DNA of 64,000 nucleotides from Solen grandis (lineage: Eukaryota > Mollusca > Bivalvia > Adapedonta > Solenidae). The notes under the pieces were generated by a model. That model did not search any database and was not told the origin of the DNA. It worked only from the letters and a program-made list of their open reading frames with translations. A program made the translations under genes and the position numbers. Shown piece by piece: positions 25,771 to 37,060 of this stretch (within the stretch, counting starts at the first letter, position 1; each line of letters begins with the position of its first letter). Location of the stretch: assembly GCA_021229015.1 (NCBI GenBank), contig CM037783.1:8503324-8567323 (forward strand), given 5' to 3'.

Positions 25771-25812
25771 GTCACAAAAGCTCACCTTGGCACTTTTTGC
25801 TCAGGTGAGCAA
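25738..25812 (+). repeat. GACGGACGACG run and GCTCACCT/AGGTGAGC hairpin
   Basis: The 337-bp array ends in repeated GACGGACGAC words (25741-25765), then GCTCACCTTGGCACTTTTTG and CTCAGGTGAGC. The arms GCTCACCT and AGGTGAGC are perfectly complementary and could form a stem-loop. Established knowledge: this combination is common at the ends of dispersed repeats in bivalve genomes. It probably marks a mobile-element end rather than a terminator. Confidence 0.65.
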
Positions 25813-26469
25813 AAAAAGGGACAAGTGAGAGGCTTGATCGGGTGGGAAGAGAGGGTGGAGTCATTATTTTAATTTGTCAAAGATGTCAGGAACAGGTATT
25901 GAGATTGGAAAGGCAGGTGGAGGGAGAGGAGTGGATGGGTTTCTCCAAATCCCCAATCAATGCGAAACAATCTCATATTTAGTAAAATCCCAGAGGCCCC
26001 TTTGGGGGGGGTGTCAACACAGAGGACTGGAGAAAGTGATCAGAGAGTTTTTGAAGACCCAAAAATGAAGAGGCCCAAGATTTAGTTGAACCCGTATCAA
26101 GTTTTATAGAGTGCACAGGGAAAGGGTCAGAAGAGGAGTGGGGGGTGTAGAAAAATTGTAGCTAAGTTCACTTTTTTTCAAAGAAAGAGAGCTTGTTAGA
26201 AAACAATCCAGTGCATTGAAAAGGGTTTCAGGGGCATTATGTTTTATGAACAAATTTCCCCAAAAGGGGGTGAGCATATCCGGAGGAAGCTTGTCCCACG
26301 TATGAAGGAGGAGATCAAGAAGGGGAATCGGGGCCCGGTGGCATATGACACTTGTATGTGAATGGTAGACCCGTGAAAGGGTGCCGGGGTAAGTAGGGGT
26401 TTCGCCGAGGATGTGGGAATATCATTACCTGGAATGTAAGTGGGTTTTTCTGAAGAAAAAAAACACTCT

Positions 26470-29400
26470 GATGATTTTACAAATATTATTGCATCTAATG
26501 ACAATTTTTATTTGTTTGAATCATGGACATCAAAAGATAGTGATATAGGTTGGAAAGGGTTTTTATGGTTACAATTTTTACAGAAAATTTTTAAAATAGG
26601 CCCCGCCAGAAGAAAAAAGTGGAAAGGCAAATTCTTTTTATTAAAAATAATTTAAAAGCAGGGATCGAGGGAGTACGCAACCATCATGATGCTATTTTTT
26701 GGATTGATTGGATAAGACCTTTTTTTATTAGAGTCTGCATTTTTTATGTGGTGTTTATATTTGGTTTTGAAGATTCACCAATTTTCAACCCGTAACCATT
26801 GTTTATTTTTATACTGTTCAAAATGTATAGATGATTTTGGTGCTTTAGGGGCAAATATATTAGCTGGAGATTGGAATAGTAGAGTAGGAGAAAAAACCTG
26901 ATTTTATTTTAAAAGTACAATTTAATAAAGATTTAGATGATGATGAATTAGCCCTGATAATCATAATCCCAGGTCTTCCTCGACAAAGTTAGTAATGTTA
27001 TGGTTATAAATTACTGAAAATTTGCAAAGCAACAAAGGGTTTTAGGGAAATTTCAAATGGCAGATTTCAAAGATCTCTAGGCAAGTTCACTTTTTCAAAA
27101 TTTTAGAGGGGCTTCAGTCATAGAAATTTTTTAAATGTAGAGAGTGTGATATACATTTTATGTCAAACTTTGGATAAGTGATTTTTTGAATACAGGACCA
27201 TGCTAGCCTACTTTCTCTGTTAAATGTAATACAAAAAATCAAAAAAAAAATTTCAGTTTTAATAAAGGCACTAAGATTGCATGGAATGATGATTTTAAAC
27301 AGCAATTTAGAGCTGGAAATTTAAATTGGAAATTTGACAAACTTGAATAAGTTGGTCAAAAATATTGATAAAAGTAGTAGGAATTCTATCAATACTGTGT
27401 TAAATATTTCCCTGAGGTTTTGGGGAGATGAAAACGGACCCTTTTGTTTTAAAAAAATATGAATATAAAAAAAAAATAAATTTTTAAGGGAAAACCCATT
27501 GTTGAAAACAAGGACTGGTTTGAGGGGGAATGTGAAAGGGCAAGAGAAAAATATATCAATGACTTGAAATGTTTTAATATGTAAATTCAAATGAGAATAG
27601 AAAAAAAATTCTGTGCATCAAAAAAGTTGTAAAAAGGGTTTTGTGTGAAAAAAAGAAGAAAACATAGGGGAAATAAAAAAATTTAAAGGGAAAATTTGGG
27701 AACAATTAAAACATGCAAGACCAAGGGATTTTTGGGAAAAATATTTTAAGAAGATTTCGAAGACTTCTAGTAAAAAAGTATAGAAAAATTTAAAAAAATA
27801 TTTTGCAAATCTTGGTAATCTAGATTCACAAAATATAATATTGAGGCTAAAACATTTTTGTAAAGAACATAATTTTAAAGGATATTAAAGGGCCAAAAAT
27901 GCTTGATGAAATGGACTGAATATTTCAATAGGGGAGGTTATTACAGCTCAAAGACTTTAAAAAAAATAAAGCTAGGGGAAAGTGACAAAATACTAAATGA
28001 ATATTTAATTGAGAGCATGGATATTATTGGCTTTTATTTTTGTGACATATTCAATGCAATTTTAAATTAGGTTTTTTTCCTAAAAAATGGAGGGAAGGTG
28101 TCATTGTACCTTTACAAAAAAAAGGGAAAAATAAAGATAATGTTGATAATTACAGAGGTATCACATTGGTGAGCTGTTTTTTCCAAACTATTTACAACAA
28201 TTTTAAATAATGGGTCAAAAATTTTCTGTAAAGAAAATAATGTAATCTCTGATGCTCAATTTGGATTTAAAAAAGGGTAAATCAAAATGTGGATGCTTTA
28301 AATTTTATATTGTCTAGTATTGTGCAAAATTATATTTTTCAAAAAAAAAAGGGTTATATTGTGTTTTTTTTGATCTTAGAAAATGTTTTGATACAAAATT
28401 TTTAGAAAAGCATTATGGATTTAAAATGTTTTTAAAACCCGGGATAAAAGGAAAAATCTTACGTATAATAAAGGATATGTATCAAAAGTAAAAGCATGTG
28501 TAAGAAGTTGTAATACTCACAGTCATAGTGACTATTTTGAATATGCCCTATAGGTTTTCGTCAAGGTGAGATCATGTCGCCGAAAAATTTTTTTCTTATT
28601 TGTTGAAGACCCAGAGCTTTACCTAGAAATAGCATAGACTCAGGTATACATATTTTATGACATTGTTCTTATTTTTTTGTTATTTGCTTTATGACATGTT
28701 TATAAATTGCAAAATCGCCCCAAGAACTACAACGTAATCTTGGGTTTTTTGGGATTAATATTGCCAAAATTGGGGACTGAAAGTAAAAAACAGAAAAAAA
28801 TAAAATTATGGTTTTTAGGAAAAAAAGGTAAATTATCTGAAAAAGGGAAAAGGGGGATATACGATGGGAGTGAAATAGAAGGGTGGATAATTTTACATAC
28901 CCAGGGACAAAATTTCATCATATGATAAATTTTTAAACTTAAAAGAACAATATGTGACAGGTAAAGGGTTTAAAAACTATGAACACGCTGTTTAAATTTT
29001 TGCAGAAGGCTTTAAAATTTTCACCCAAAAATATTGTGCCAGTTATTTTTTGCATTTTTTAGGCTCCATTTTATGTTACTCGTCAGAGGTGTGGGGGTTT
29101 AAGAAATATAAGAAAAAAAGAAAGACTGCCCCTTAAAATTTTTTAAAAGAATTTTAAAGGTTAGAAAATAATACAAGTAATGTAGGTGGTATGGCGAGCT
29201 TGGAAGATACCCCCCATTTATATTTCACAAATTTGGGTGAGAATAATTAAAAAATTGGTTTAAATTGTTATACACAGATAATATTATATTACAAAAAGTA
29301 TACAACCTTTGCTGTGGAAAATTTTAAGAAAGGAGCAAAAAATTGGGGGTATAATCTGAGAATACAAATTTTTACTTATGGCAAGGTTTTGTTTGGGAAA

Positions 29401-29960
29401 ATCCTTAAAGTGTCCCAAAACTAAGTATTTTGTTATCATGTTTAAGAAAGTCCTTTAAAAGACTGTTTTGTGCAAGAATGGACAGCAAATGTAAATGCAA
29501 ATAATGTATTACTGATTTATTAAAAAAGTAAGGTAAATTTTGAATATGAAAAAATTTTTTGAGTATTCCGGTACATCTTAGACCTTATATTACGAGGTTG
29601 AGTTATGTGGACCTCACTACGGGTACCCCACAGGTAGTATACTAGAAAAAGAATTTCACGAGGGGGAGGAATTTGTCAGTGTTGTGTAAGGAGATGTAGA
29701 AGATGAGTATCATTTTGTAATTATCTGTCCTGCATACAGTGAATTTAGATGTTTTTTTCGTCAAGAAATATTATTTAGTTAGACCAAGCATGTCTAAATT
29801 CATAGAGTTGATGAAAACATCTAACATGAATTTAATAAAGAAAATTAGTTTTTTTTTGTAAAAGAGCACTAGAACTTAAATACTTTCTGAATGTACCCAT
29901 TAAAAGTAAAATACAAGTAAAAAAAAAGTTCCCATTAAAAACCATTACAAATCATTATCT
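26470..29960 (+). pseudogene. Shattered non-LTR retrotransposon (endonuclease + RT)
   Basis: Pieces in changing plus-strand frames follow the order of a non-LTR ORF2 protein. The endonuclease start is about 26480-26640 (LFESWTSKDSDI then ARRKK). The endonuclease motif GDWNSRVG lies near 26868-26891, and an SStK/NGR.slGkfTf-like stretch near 26975-27100. The reverse transcriptase has NYRGITL (about 28148-28168), DAQFGFKKG (28251-28277), FFDLRKCFD (near 28366-28392) and FRQGEIMSP (about 28554-28580). A downstream RPYITRLSYVDL region (about 29577) and a Cys-rich VEDEYHFVIICPAYSEFR end (about 29695-29750) follow. The catalytic FADD box expected near 28684 reads TTTGCTTTATGACATG, so it is damaged. 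There are many frame breaks, so the copy cannot code. Some breaks may be sequencing errors rather than decay. Confidence 0.85.
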
Positions 29961-30804
29961 TTTACTGAAAAAACCCCCCTTTCGGGTATTACTGGCAGGT
30001 GGCGTCTGTGAAAGGGATTAAAAACTGTTAAAAATAAAAATTTTGTTAGGGTGAGAAAATTTTTCTGAAAAAAAGGTGAATATTTATTTTTAAGTTGGTA
30101 AAAAACTCTTTTTGTTGATTCAGGGACGGTTCTATCTGAAACGAGAGGAGCTTTTGTTTTAAATGCTAAAAGTCATTTTGTGAGACATTTTTTTGGTAAC
30201 GTTCCAAGTATCATGTTTAAAAAAAAAAAGGAATATTTAAAAGTAGCAGTGGAGAGAATTTGCCGTAAGTAAAGAGTGTAAGTGGGGGATTCCTCGCGGT
30301 CTTTCAGATTGCAGGTAAGGGACGCAACAGGTTTTTTTTTAAATTTTGTAAAACTAAGAATTTCGGTGAATCACGTCTGACAAAGGGGGTTTTCCGTAAA
30401 TTTCCTTCGCATGCGGTTTTGACACTGTGTAATAAGAATGTTATTATTAAACCCTGGGAATGCTCTGCTTTGTATTTTTTCTATTTTACTAATTGTCGGG
30501 TTTATGAGGCTCCAGATGTAGGGGCATTTTTTACTTGAGGTCTAACCAATGTTTGTAAGCTGCCCCTTAACTTCCTTATTCTTTGTCTGGATTTTCTTGG
30601 AGGAAAACCAAGGGGGTTTATTGCAAAAAAGAAAAAATGTTGTAAATATTTTTATTCCAAGAGAGATCTTTTGTATTGAATCCTAAGTTTTGGCATTATC
30701 CCTTTTTCTAAAAGCTTGTCCAGAATCTGTAAAAAAGGGAAAGTGCTTTCTTTTTTAGTAAAATTTTAAAAATGGTAAATTTAAAACCCGTAGAAGGGTA
30801 AAAT
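29961..30804. other. Stretch behind the retroelement, nothing recognised
   Basis: A few short coding-like pieces (for example near 30130-30190) could belong to another decayed element. No motif allows an assignment. Confidence 0.35.
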
Positions 30805-31480
30805 GGGCCCCAATGGGTGTATCTGGGTATGCCTTTTGGGGCAAATATGTGGGACCCAGGGGGCCCATATGTGGTTTTTTCCCCTTTTGGGCCCATATGG
30901 GCTTACGGGGTATGCTAGGGCCAAATTGTGGGACCCCTTGGGCCCCACATATAGATTTTTTCACCCTAAGGGAACCCTTTAGGGCTATCGGGTATGCCAA
31001 AGGGGTTGACTATGGGGGGCCCCATGGGGGTCCAATTATAATTTTTTTTTTATCCCATCGGGAAAACCCGTATGGGCTGTATCTTGGTATCCCTATATGG
31101 GTTCGACGATGTGGGACCCATGTGGGCCCCAATAATGGTTTTTTCCCAAACGGACCATAGGGCTGTATCGGGTATCCCTATAGGGTTTGCCTATTGGGGA
31201 CCCATGGGGGGCCCCATATCAGAGCTTTCTTTCCCAAGGGCCCCCAATGGGCTGTATCGGGGTTCCCTAATGGGTTTTTCGCTATGTGGGACCCTTGGGT
31301 CCCATATTTATAGTTTTCCCCTGGGGTATATAGGGCTGTATCTGGGTATGCCCTATGGGTTCGACAGTGGGGGACCCAAATTTGGGTCCCATATATAGAG
31401 ATTTACTGGACCCACATGGGCGTATCTGGATAGCCTATGGGGGTTCGACTATGTGGGACCCTTTGGCCCGATATATATTT
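30805..31480 (+). repeat. About 85-bp tandem array rich in CCCATATGGG
   Basis: The landmark GGGCTGTATCGGGTATGCC or a variant occurs near 30815, 30899, 30982, 31075, 31161, 31250, 31334 and 31415. This gives about eight units with a mean period close to 86 bp. Each unit has a GGGACCCA/TGGGCCCCATAT block. The Gly/Pro-rich open frames on both strands (for example 30813-31160) follow from the repeat and are not genes. Confidence 0.85.
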
Positions 31481-33650
31481 TACCATGCGCACCTATATTT
31501 CCGGGAAAAACCGCAATATTCAAACCAAGGGTCAAAACACAACGCGATGTTAACCACTTAGCTTTTTTTTTGAGGACGGCCAGACAAAACATTATTGCCT
31601 ATTCAAAACGTGAAATACGTATTTTAAAAACATTTTTTAAGACCCTTTTTAAATAAAAAAGCTGCTTTTTTTTGAAAAAAATTCTTATTATGAATAAGGT
31701 TTGGTTTTTGTAACGTAATTTTCGCGGTTGATTTTCGACTTGTTTATCGTATAATGTATGTCCGTGTTCAAATTCAAGGTGTCAAAGTTAAAATTTTTTC
31801 TTTTATCTCTAAAAATTTAGTTTGAGGCCCAAAAATTCAATATTTCGTTAAAAAGGTTAGATAAATTTTTTTGTTACTTTTTGCATTATTATGTATTGTT
31901 GAATAAAAAAGAAACGTTACGTATGTCTTGGCAATTTTCGGGTATACCATTCCTATGGTATTCCTAAAAGTAAAAAATCCTGCAACAAATCTGTGTTTAC
32001 TATTTCATGATTTATTTATTTCTGTTCATAAAGAATGAAAAATCACTTGTTTTCCCCGAAAAATTTAACCTTGCTTTTTTAAATTGACAGAATACTTGAA
32101 AAAGCTACATTAAGGTTTTACATCTCTGACATTAGAACAGATGATTCAAAATGTATATGTTTTGGTAATTGTAAAGAATACCGAATACCGTAAACCTGTT
32201 TAATTCAATCTTGGGAGGGGTTTGTGAGGAGTTTCTAAGGGAAATGGCTGGTGAAAAATACAATTCCTGGATAAAAGGGGATCTCCCATTTCCCAAACTG
32301 CATTCAGGGAAAATTTACTTTTAATACTGAAATAAACTCTGCCAAGTCTTAAAGAATGATCATGTCAATGCCTTGGGAATTTTAAATTTTTATATCATTT
32401 ACAAGAAAGCTATGTTTAAGACTAAATAGAACCCGAGGTTTGAGCTGATAAAACACATCACCACATTATGATTTATTTATAAAATGAAATTTTTCAGTGG
32501 AACCTATGAAAAAAAAGTATTTATTCTATCGTTTTTTTTTTTAGTTCATCCCAAAGTTTAACAGCCCAAAAAAACATTGTTTGGTTTGTTTCCCAAATTT
32601 TAATTTTATACCTTTTGAACTTTCAGAACCACACCACGAGGACGCTGAGTAAGAGGCTTAAATGACTGGAGTGGACGAACAGGGAAGGGGGAAGAAAACA
32701 GTGCGCAAAAGTCAACAAGTCTTCAATTTGGAATTTTCCAACGGGAGACCTTAAAATAAGTGGAGGGACAGTTTCATAGTGAATAGTTTAGAATTAGTTT
32801 TGAAAGTTAATATCAGCCCATTATTTTTCAAAACCCGCCAAACTTTAAATTTAATTATATATACATTTTTTTTTTTATTAAGTTTTAAAAAGAATCTTTT
32901 CTGTAACTAAAGTTTTTGAAGTTTGGACTACTGTATTGCTTGAGAATTGTTGATAAGATATTCGATAATTTTTCCACATTGTTAAACATGCTTGCCAAAA
33001 AATTCTATTGTTTTATAAATTATATTTTTCACATATCCAGAAACTTGGCTGAGCAAGATATCGCTTAGTCTGTTAATATATTTTCCCACCCGTTTTTAAT
33101 GGTTTGATTTAGTTTTTTAATAGTACTGCTGAAGTAATCCATCATTACATTTAGCTTTTTTTTTTAAATTTTAATGTCATTTCATATTTCAAGTACTTTA
33201 AGGGTTAAGAACTTAGATGAAATAATAGTTTTTTATGTTGTGTTTTTGATGCTAATTTTAGTCTTGTTATCTAGTTATTTTCTTTTTTTAAATAGTTGAT
33301 TTTTGTATAATAAATTGTTGATTATGTGCGTGTTAAAGTATGCTCTTTAAGTGTTTGTTTTTGTTGCATAAGAAAATTGCTTATGGGGGAAAATAAATTT
33401 TTTAAACTTTAAATGACATTGAAAATAAAAAAACCCATTTGTTCAAATTGTATTTAAAATGAATTATGATTTTCAAATTTGATTTTCCAAAAGGGATTAA
33501 ATTGAATTTTTAAAATTAAAAATTAAGAAAAAAAATAAACTGTATTTTGTTTTGGGGACCAATTTCGATTTTCAGTAATTTTTTTTTGGGGGCGACAAAT
33601 TTTCAAGGCCTTTTTTGGTCCCAGTTTTCCACATTTGATGCACATTCAGA
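31481..33650. other. AT-rich, homopolymer-dense stretch
   Basis: No gene, RNA or ordered repeat is supported. An ACCACACCACGAGGACGCTGAG segment near 32630 is the only GC-richer island and I cannot assign it. Confidence 0.4.
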
Positions 33651-33654
33651 CAGG

Positions 33655-34105
33655 CAGGGGTATGGAGCCTATTACATTCAAATGGGGGGGCAAGTATGGG
33701 CCCTTTAAGGGGGCCCATTTTTGGATTTTGGTGGACTGCCCATATGGGACCCGACCAAACGGTTGCACTTTCGACATGGGCCCCCATGGGGGTAGCCCAT
33801 AGGGGGCCTTTGGTGATCTAGGCAGGTCCCCATATGGGACCTTAAGGGGCAAATTTTGGTCTTGGGGCTCCCCATATGGGACCCGGCCAAAAGGGTTCAT
33901 TATTTTTTAAATTTGGGGGCCTAGTGAACTGGTTGGGTGCCAATGGGCCCCCTTGGGGGGCCCGTATTGGATCTTTGGTGGGCTCCCCCTATGGGACCAG
34001 GCCAATCCGGTTGCATTTCGACATGGGCCCCAGGGGGGCCCCCATTGGGGCCCCATGGGGGGAAACTATGGGACCAAAATGGGCCCCCTTATATTTGCTA
34101 CGGGG
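33655..34105 (-). repeat. GGGCCC-rich tandem repeat, 3-4 units
   Basis: The landmark CCATATGGGACCCGACCAAAC (or variant) followed by GGTTGCA.TTCGACATGGG appears near 33741, 33873 and 33989, a spacing of 115-132 bp. The words resemble those of the array at 30805 (palindromic CCCATATGGG, GGGACCC), suggesting related satellite-like sequence. Proline/glycine-rich open frames on both strands are by-products. Confidence 0.75.
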
Positions 34106-35470
34106 TTTTTTTGTTCCCCCTATTATAAAGAAATGTTTCCCCCGGGTTTTCCTCTAGTACGGATGGTCTTTTCAATTTTATCGTACACGTCGACCTGGAA
34201 AAAAAGATACTCCACAAAAAATCTTTTAATCTTAAGAATACTGTTAATATACCTTTTTAAATCAGGACTGAAAGTTTTATTTGCTTTTTTAAATAAATTG
34301 TTATTTAAGTTAAATTTTTAATCATAAAAATGCTTTGTGTATGCAATAAAAAAACGTTTTGAAATGGGGAAAAAAGAAAGTTTTTATTTTAATCATGAAA
34401 GTTTTTATATATATACAATGTAAAAACGTTGCATTAGTAAGAAAGTTTATTTCTGGGGTTCCTGTTAGTTGTAGATTTTTGTCGACTTTCCAAAAAGCCT
34501 AAGTTTTTCCTCTTGTATTTAAAAAATTAAAAAACCGGATATAAAAAAATATCTTTCCTGAGGCAAAGCCACGGGGAAAAAATACAACAATATTTATTAT
34601 GAAAATGTTCCTTTTTTAACACGGTGTTATTATGCATTGGCCCAAAAAGTAAATAACGTCACTGATCGTGTTATGTCAGTTGTAATTTCGGTACCAAAAT
34701 TGAACCGGTCCAATGCGAGTGCTGTGTTTTTACGTAAGATTATAAATTGATGTAAGTTTGATGGACATATGGACGTCATACAATGCTTTTTTAATATTGT
34801 AATGCTTTATAAATGAACACATTTTGTATATAAAATATCATATATTTTTTTACTTCATTATTATACTTAAGAAATCTCGAAAAACTTGATATAATTTATT
34901 TTTTATATGATTATACATAATTTTTTTTGTGGGTGGTGTGTGGTGTTGTGTGTTTGGGGTTGTGATTTTCTATCTCCATTTTTTTTTTTTTTTTTTTTTT
35001 TTCAGGGTTTCCCTTTCTCTTTTTTTTTTTTTTTTTTCGCTACTGTTTCTCATTGACTCTGAACATTTTTTTTAAATGCAATAGAATATTCACATTGAAA
35101 AATGTTTATGTACTCATAATTTGTTTTTTTGTAAAAGATATTGAAATCATGTAAAAGCCCAATGTACTAGTATACTCGAAAAAAAAAAAATTTTTCTGTC
35201 TGTCGTCGCCCCTTTCTGTAAAAAAATTTTATTTTTAAAGTCTTCAGAACTTGCCACATGCAGTTTTTTTGTAAGGACCACTTTGTAACTGACCAGGGGA
35301 AAGACACATTGAATGGTGTTAAATAAACACCGCTATTTAAATCTAACCCCAATTTTAGCAAAGGGAAAACGCTATTATTTATGGGCGTACTTACAAAAGA
35401 ACAAAAACAAGGTACCTAAAAAAACAATAATTTAAACAAAATAATTTTTAACAGATTTCGTTTGCCCCGA
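34106..35470. other. AT-rich stretch with long T runs
   Basis: No gene is supported. T runs of more than 15 residues lie near 34980-35002 and 35019-35038, with a GT-rich tract between about 34929 and 34960. Confidence 0.45.
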
Positions 35471-36000
35471 ACAAACGATGGGCTTTCTGCTCAATGCCCA
35501 AGTGTCTTTGTTCCCTTGCCCCTTTGATTTCTTACCTAAAATCATAGGGGTCATATACAGGCCCGTGGCAATGGCCCCATCAAGTTTCACAGACATGGCT
35601 TTTTTTCTTTAAGTAAAAAATAAAAAAAGTTTTTATATTAAGTTTGGTTTCATTTGATTAGCCCTTTTTGACCTAATGCCCTCAAAGTTAAAAGGGTTTG
35701 AATTCCTTGGAAAAAGTCCATAACAAGTTTTAAAAATTTAGGGTTTATTCTTTCTAAAGGAATTTGGGGGACAAGGTTTTATATTAAATGTCACTGTGCC
35801 TTGACTTTTGTCGATTGACCTCAAAATCAAAAGGGGGGTCTTAATGGGACAATGGCAATTTCTCTAAAATGTTTCCATAACCTTTCTTATTCCTTTCAAC
35901 ATTTTGTGGGACAAGGATTTTTCACAAAGTGTCAATGTGATTTGACCTTTGATTTTCCGGGAAAAAGGGTAACCAACCCCATCCCCCCATTTTTGTTAAT
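35470..36000. repeat. Imperfect repeat of about 140 bp, 3-4 units
   Basis: The phrase TTTGAC(C) followed by CAAA(A)TCA.AGGGGTC(A)T recurs near 35520, 35667, 35800 and 35940. The short frame 35852-36058 lies in it. Such GACCTTTGACCT-type repeats are known in bivalve intergenic DNA. The boundaries are approximate. Confidence 0.5.
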
Positions 36001-36039
36001 GAGACAAGCACAAAAAACACTGTGCTTAAAAAACTTTAA

Positions 36040-37060
36040 AAAAAAATTTCCAAGTTAGAAAAAGGGCCAAAATTTTTGTATAAATTCAGTCCAAAATTTT
36101 TCCTCCTTAGTTTTTCTGATCCCCCCAAACACACTCTCCTTAATTTTTTGAAATTTCCCAAAAGTAATTTCTAGTAAAAGTGGTAGTAGTTTTGCTGAAA
36201 AAATTTAATTTAAAATTTAAGTAAAAAGGGGGGTATAATTTTTAATATTTTCCTAAAGTGTTATTTCCCTTTTTAAAATGTTGATACCCAAAATTTTTTA
36301 AAGTTTTTTCAATCAACCCCTTCCCTGGACTTGAGATATAAGCATAAAAAGTACCCTTGCTGCAAAATTTTAAAACCAAAATTTCTAGTTTAAAAAGGGG
36401 CCATAATTTGTAATATTTTCCACAAAAAGTTTTCTCCTTGATTTTTGAAACCCCTAAACATAAAAAGATGTTTCAAAAAACTACCCTGGATATGAGAATT
36501 AGCATGAAAGTCCTTGATGCAAAACTTTAAACCAAATTTTTTAATTTTAAAAAGGGGCCAAATTTGTAACTTTTCTTCAAGAGTTATTACAAGGAAAAGG
36601 GATGATCCCAAAATATTAAAAGGTTTTTAAAAATCAACCCCGGCCGGGATACTGATTTTAAAACATGAGGAAAAACTGCAGCAAAATTTTAAACCAAAAA
36701 TTTTTTTAATTTAAAAAAGGGACCAAATTTGTATTTTCCATAAAGATTTATCTATTTTGGTTGTCGATGCCCAAAAATTTTCAAAAACTTTCAAGTCATA
36801 CCATGAATTTTTATTGAGATCAAACTAAAAGAGCTTGCCAAAAAATTTTTAAACCAAAAATTTTTCTATTGCATCAAAATTTTAACCAAAATTTTAATTT
36901 AAAAAAGGAGCCTTATTATATTAGTTCAGCAGAGTTACTACCGGGTTTTGTCTGATGCCCCAAACAATTTTAAATTTTCAAGTAAATACCAAAAAGGTTT
37001 TTGGATTGGGTGATAGTAACTTGCCGCAAAACTTTAACCCAAAAGCTGCAACGCAAACCC
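36040..37060. repeat. About 157-bp tandem array
   Basis: The landmark CTTTAAACCAAA followed by TTTTTAA.TTAAAAAGGGGCCA recurs near 36375, 36526, 36690 and 36848, with a spacing of 151-164 bp. Each unit also has a CTTG.TTTT..TGATGCCC word and an AAGTC.A.CCC.TG word. The same family returns at 39840-41480. Confidence 0.75.

Noticed and set aside
30813..31398. 108-115-codon Gly/Pro-rich frames
   Set aside because: Created by the 85-bp CCCATATGGG array, with open frames in several phases.
33572..34321. Gly/Pro-rich frames on both strands
   Set aside because: Created by the second GGGCCC-rich tandem repeat. No domain and no consistent strand.
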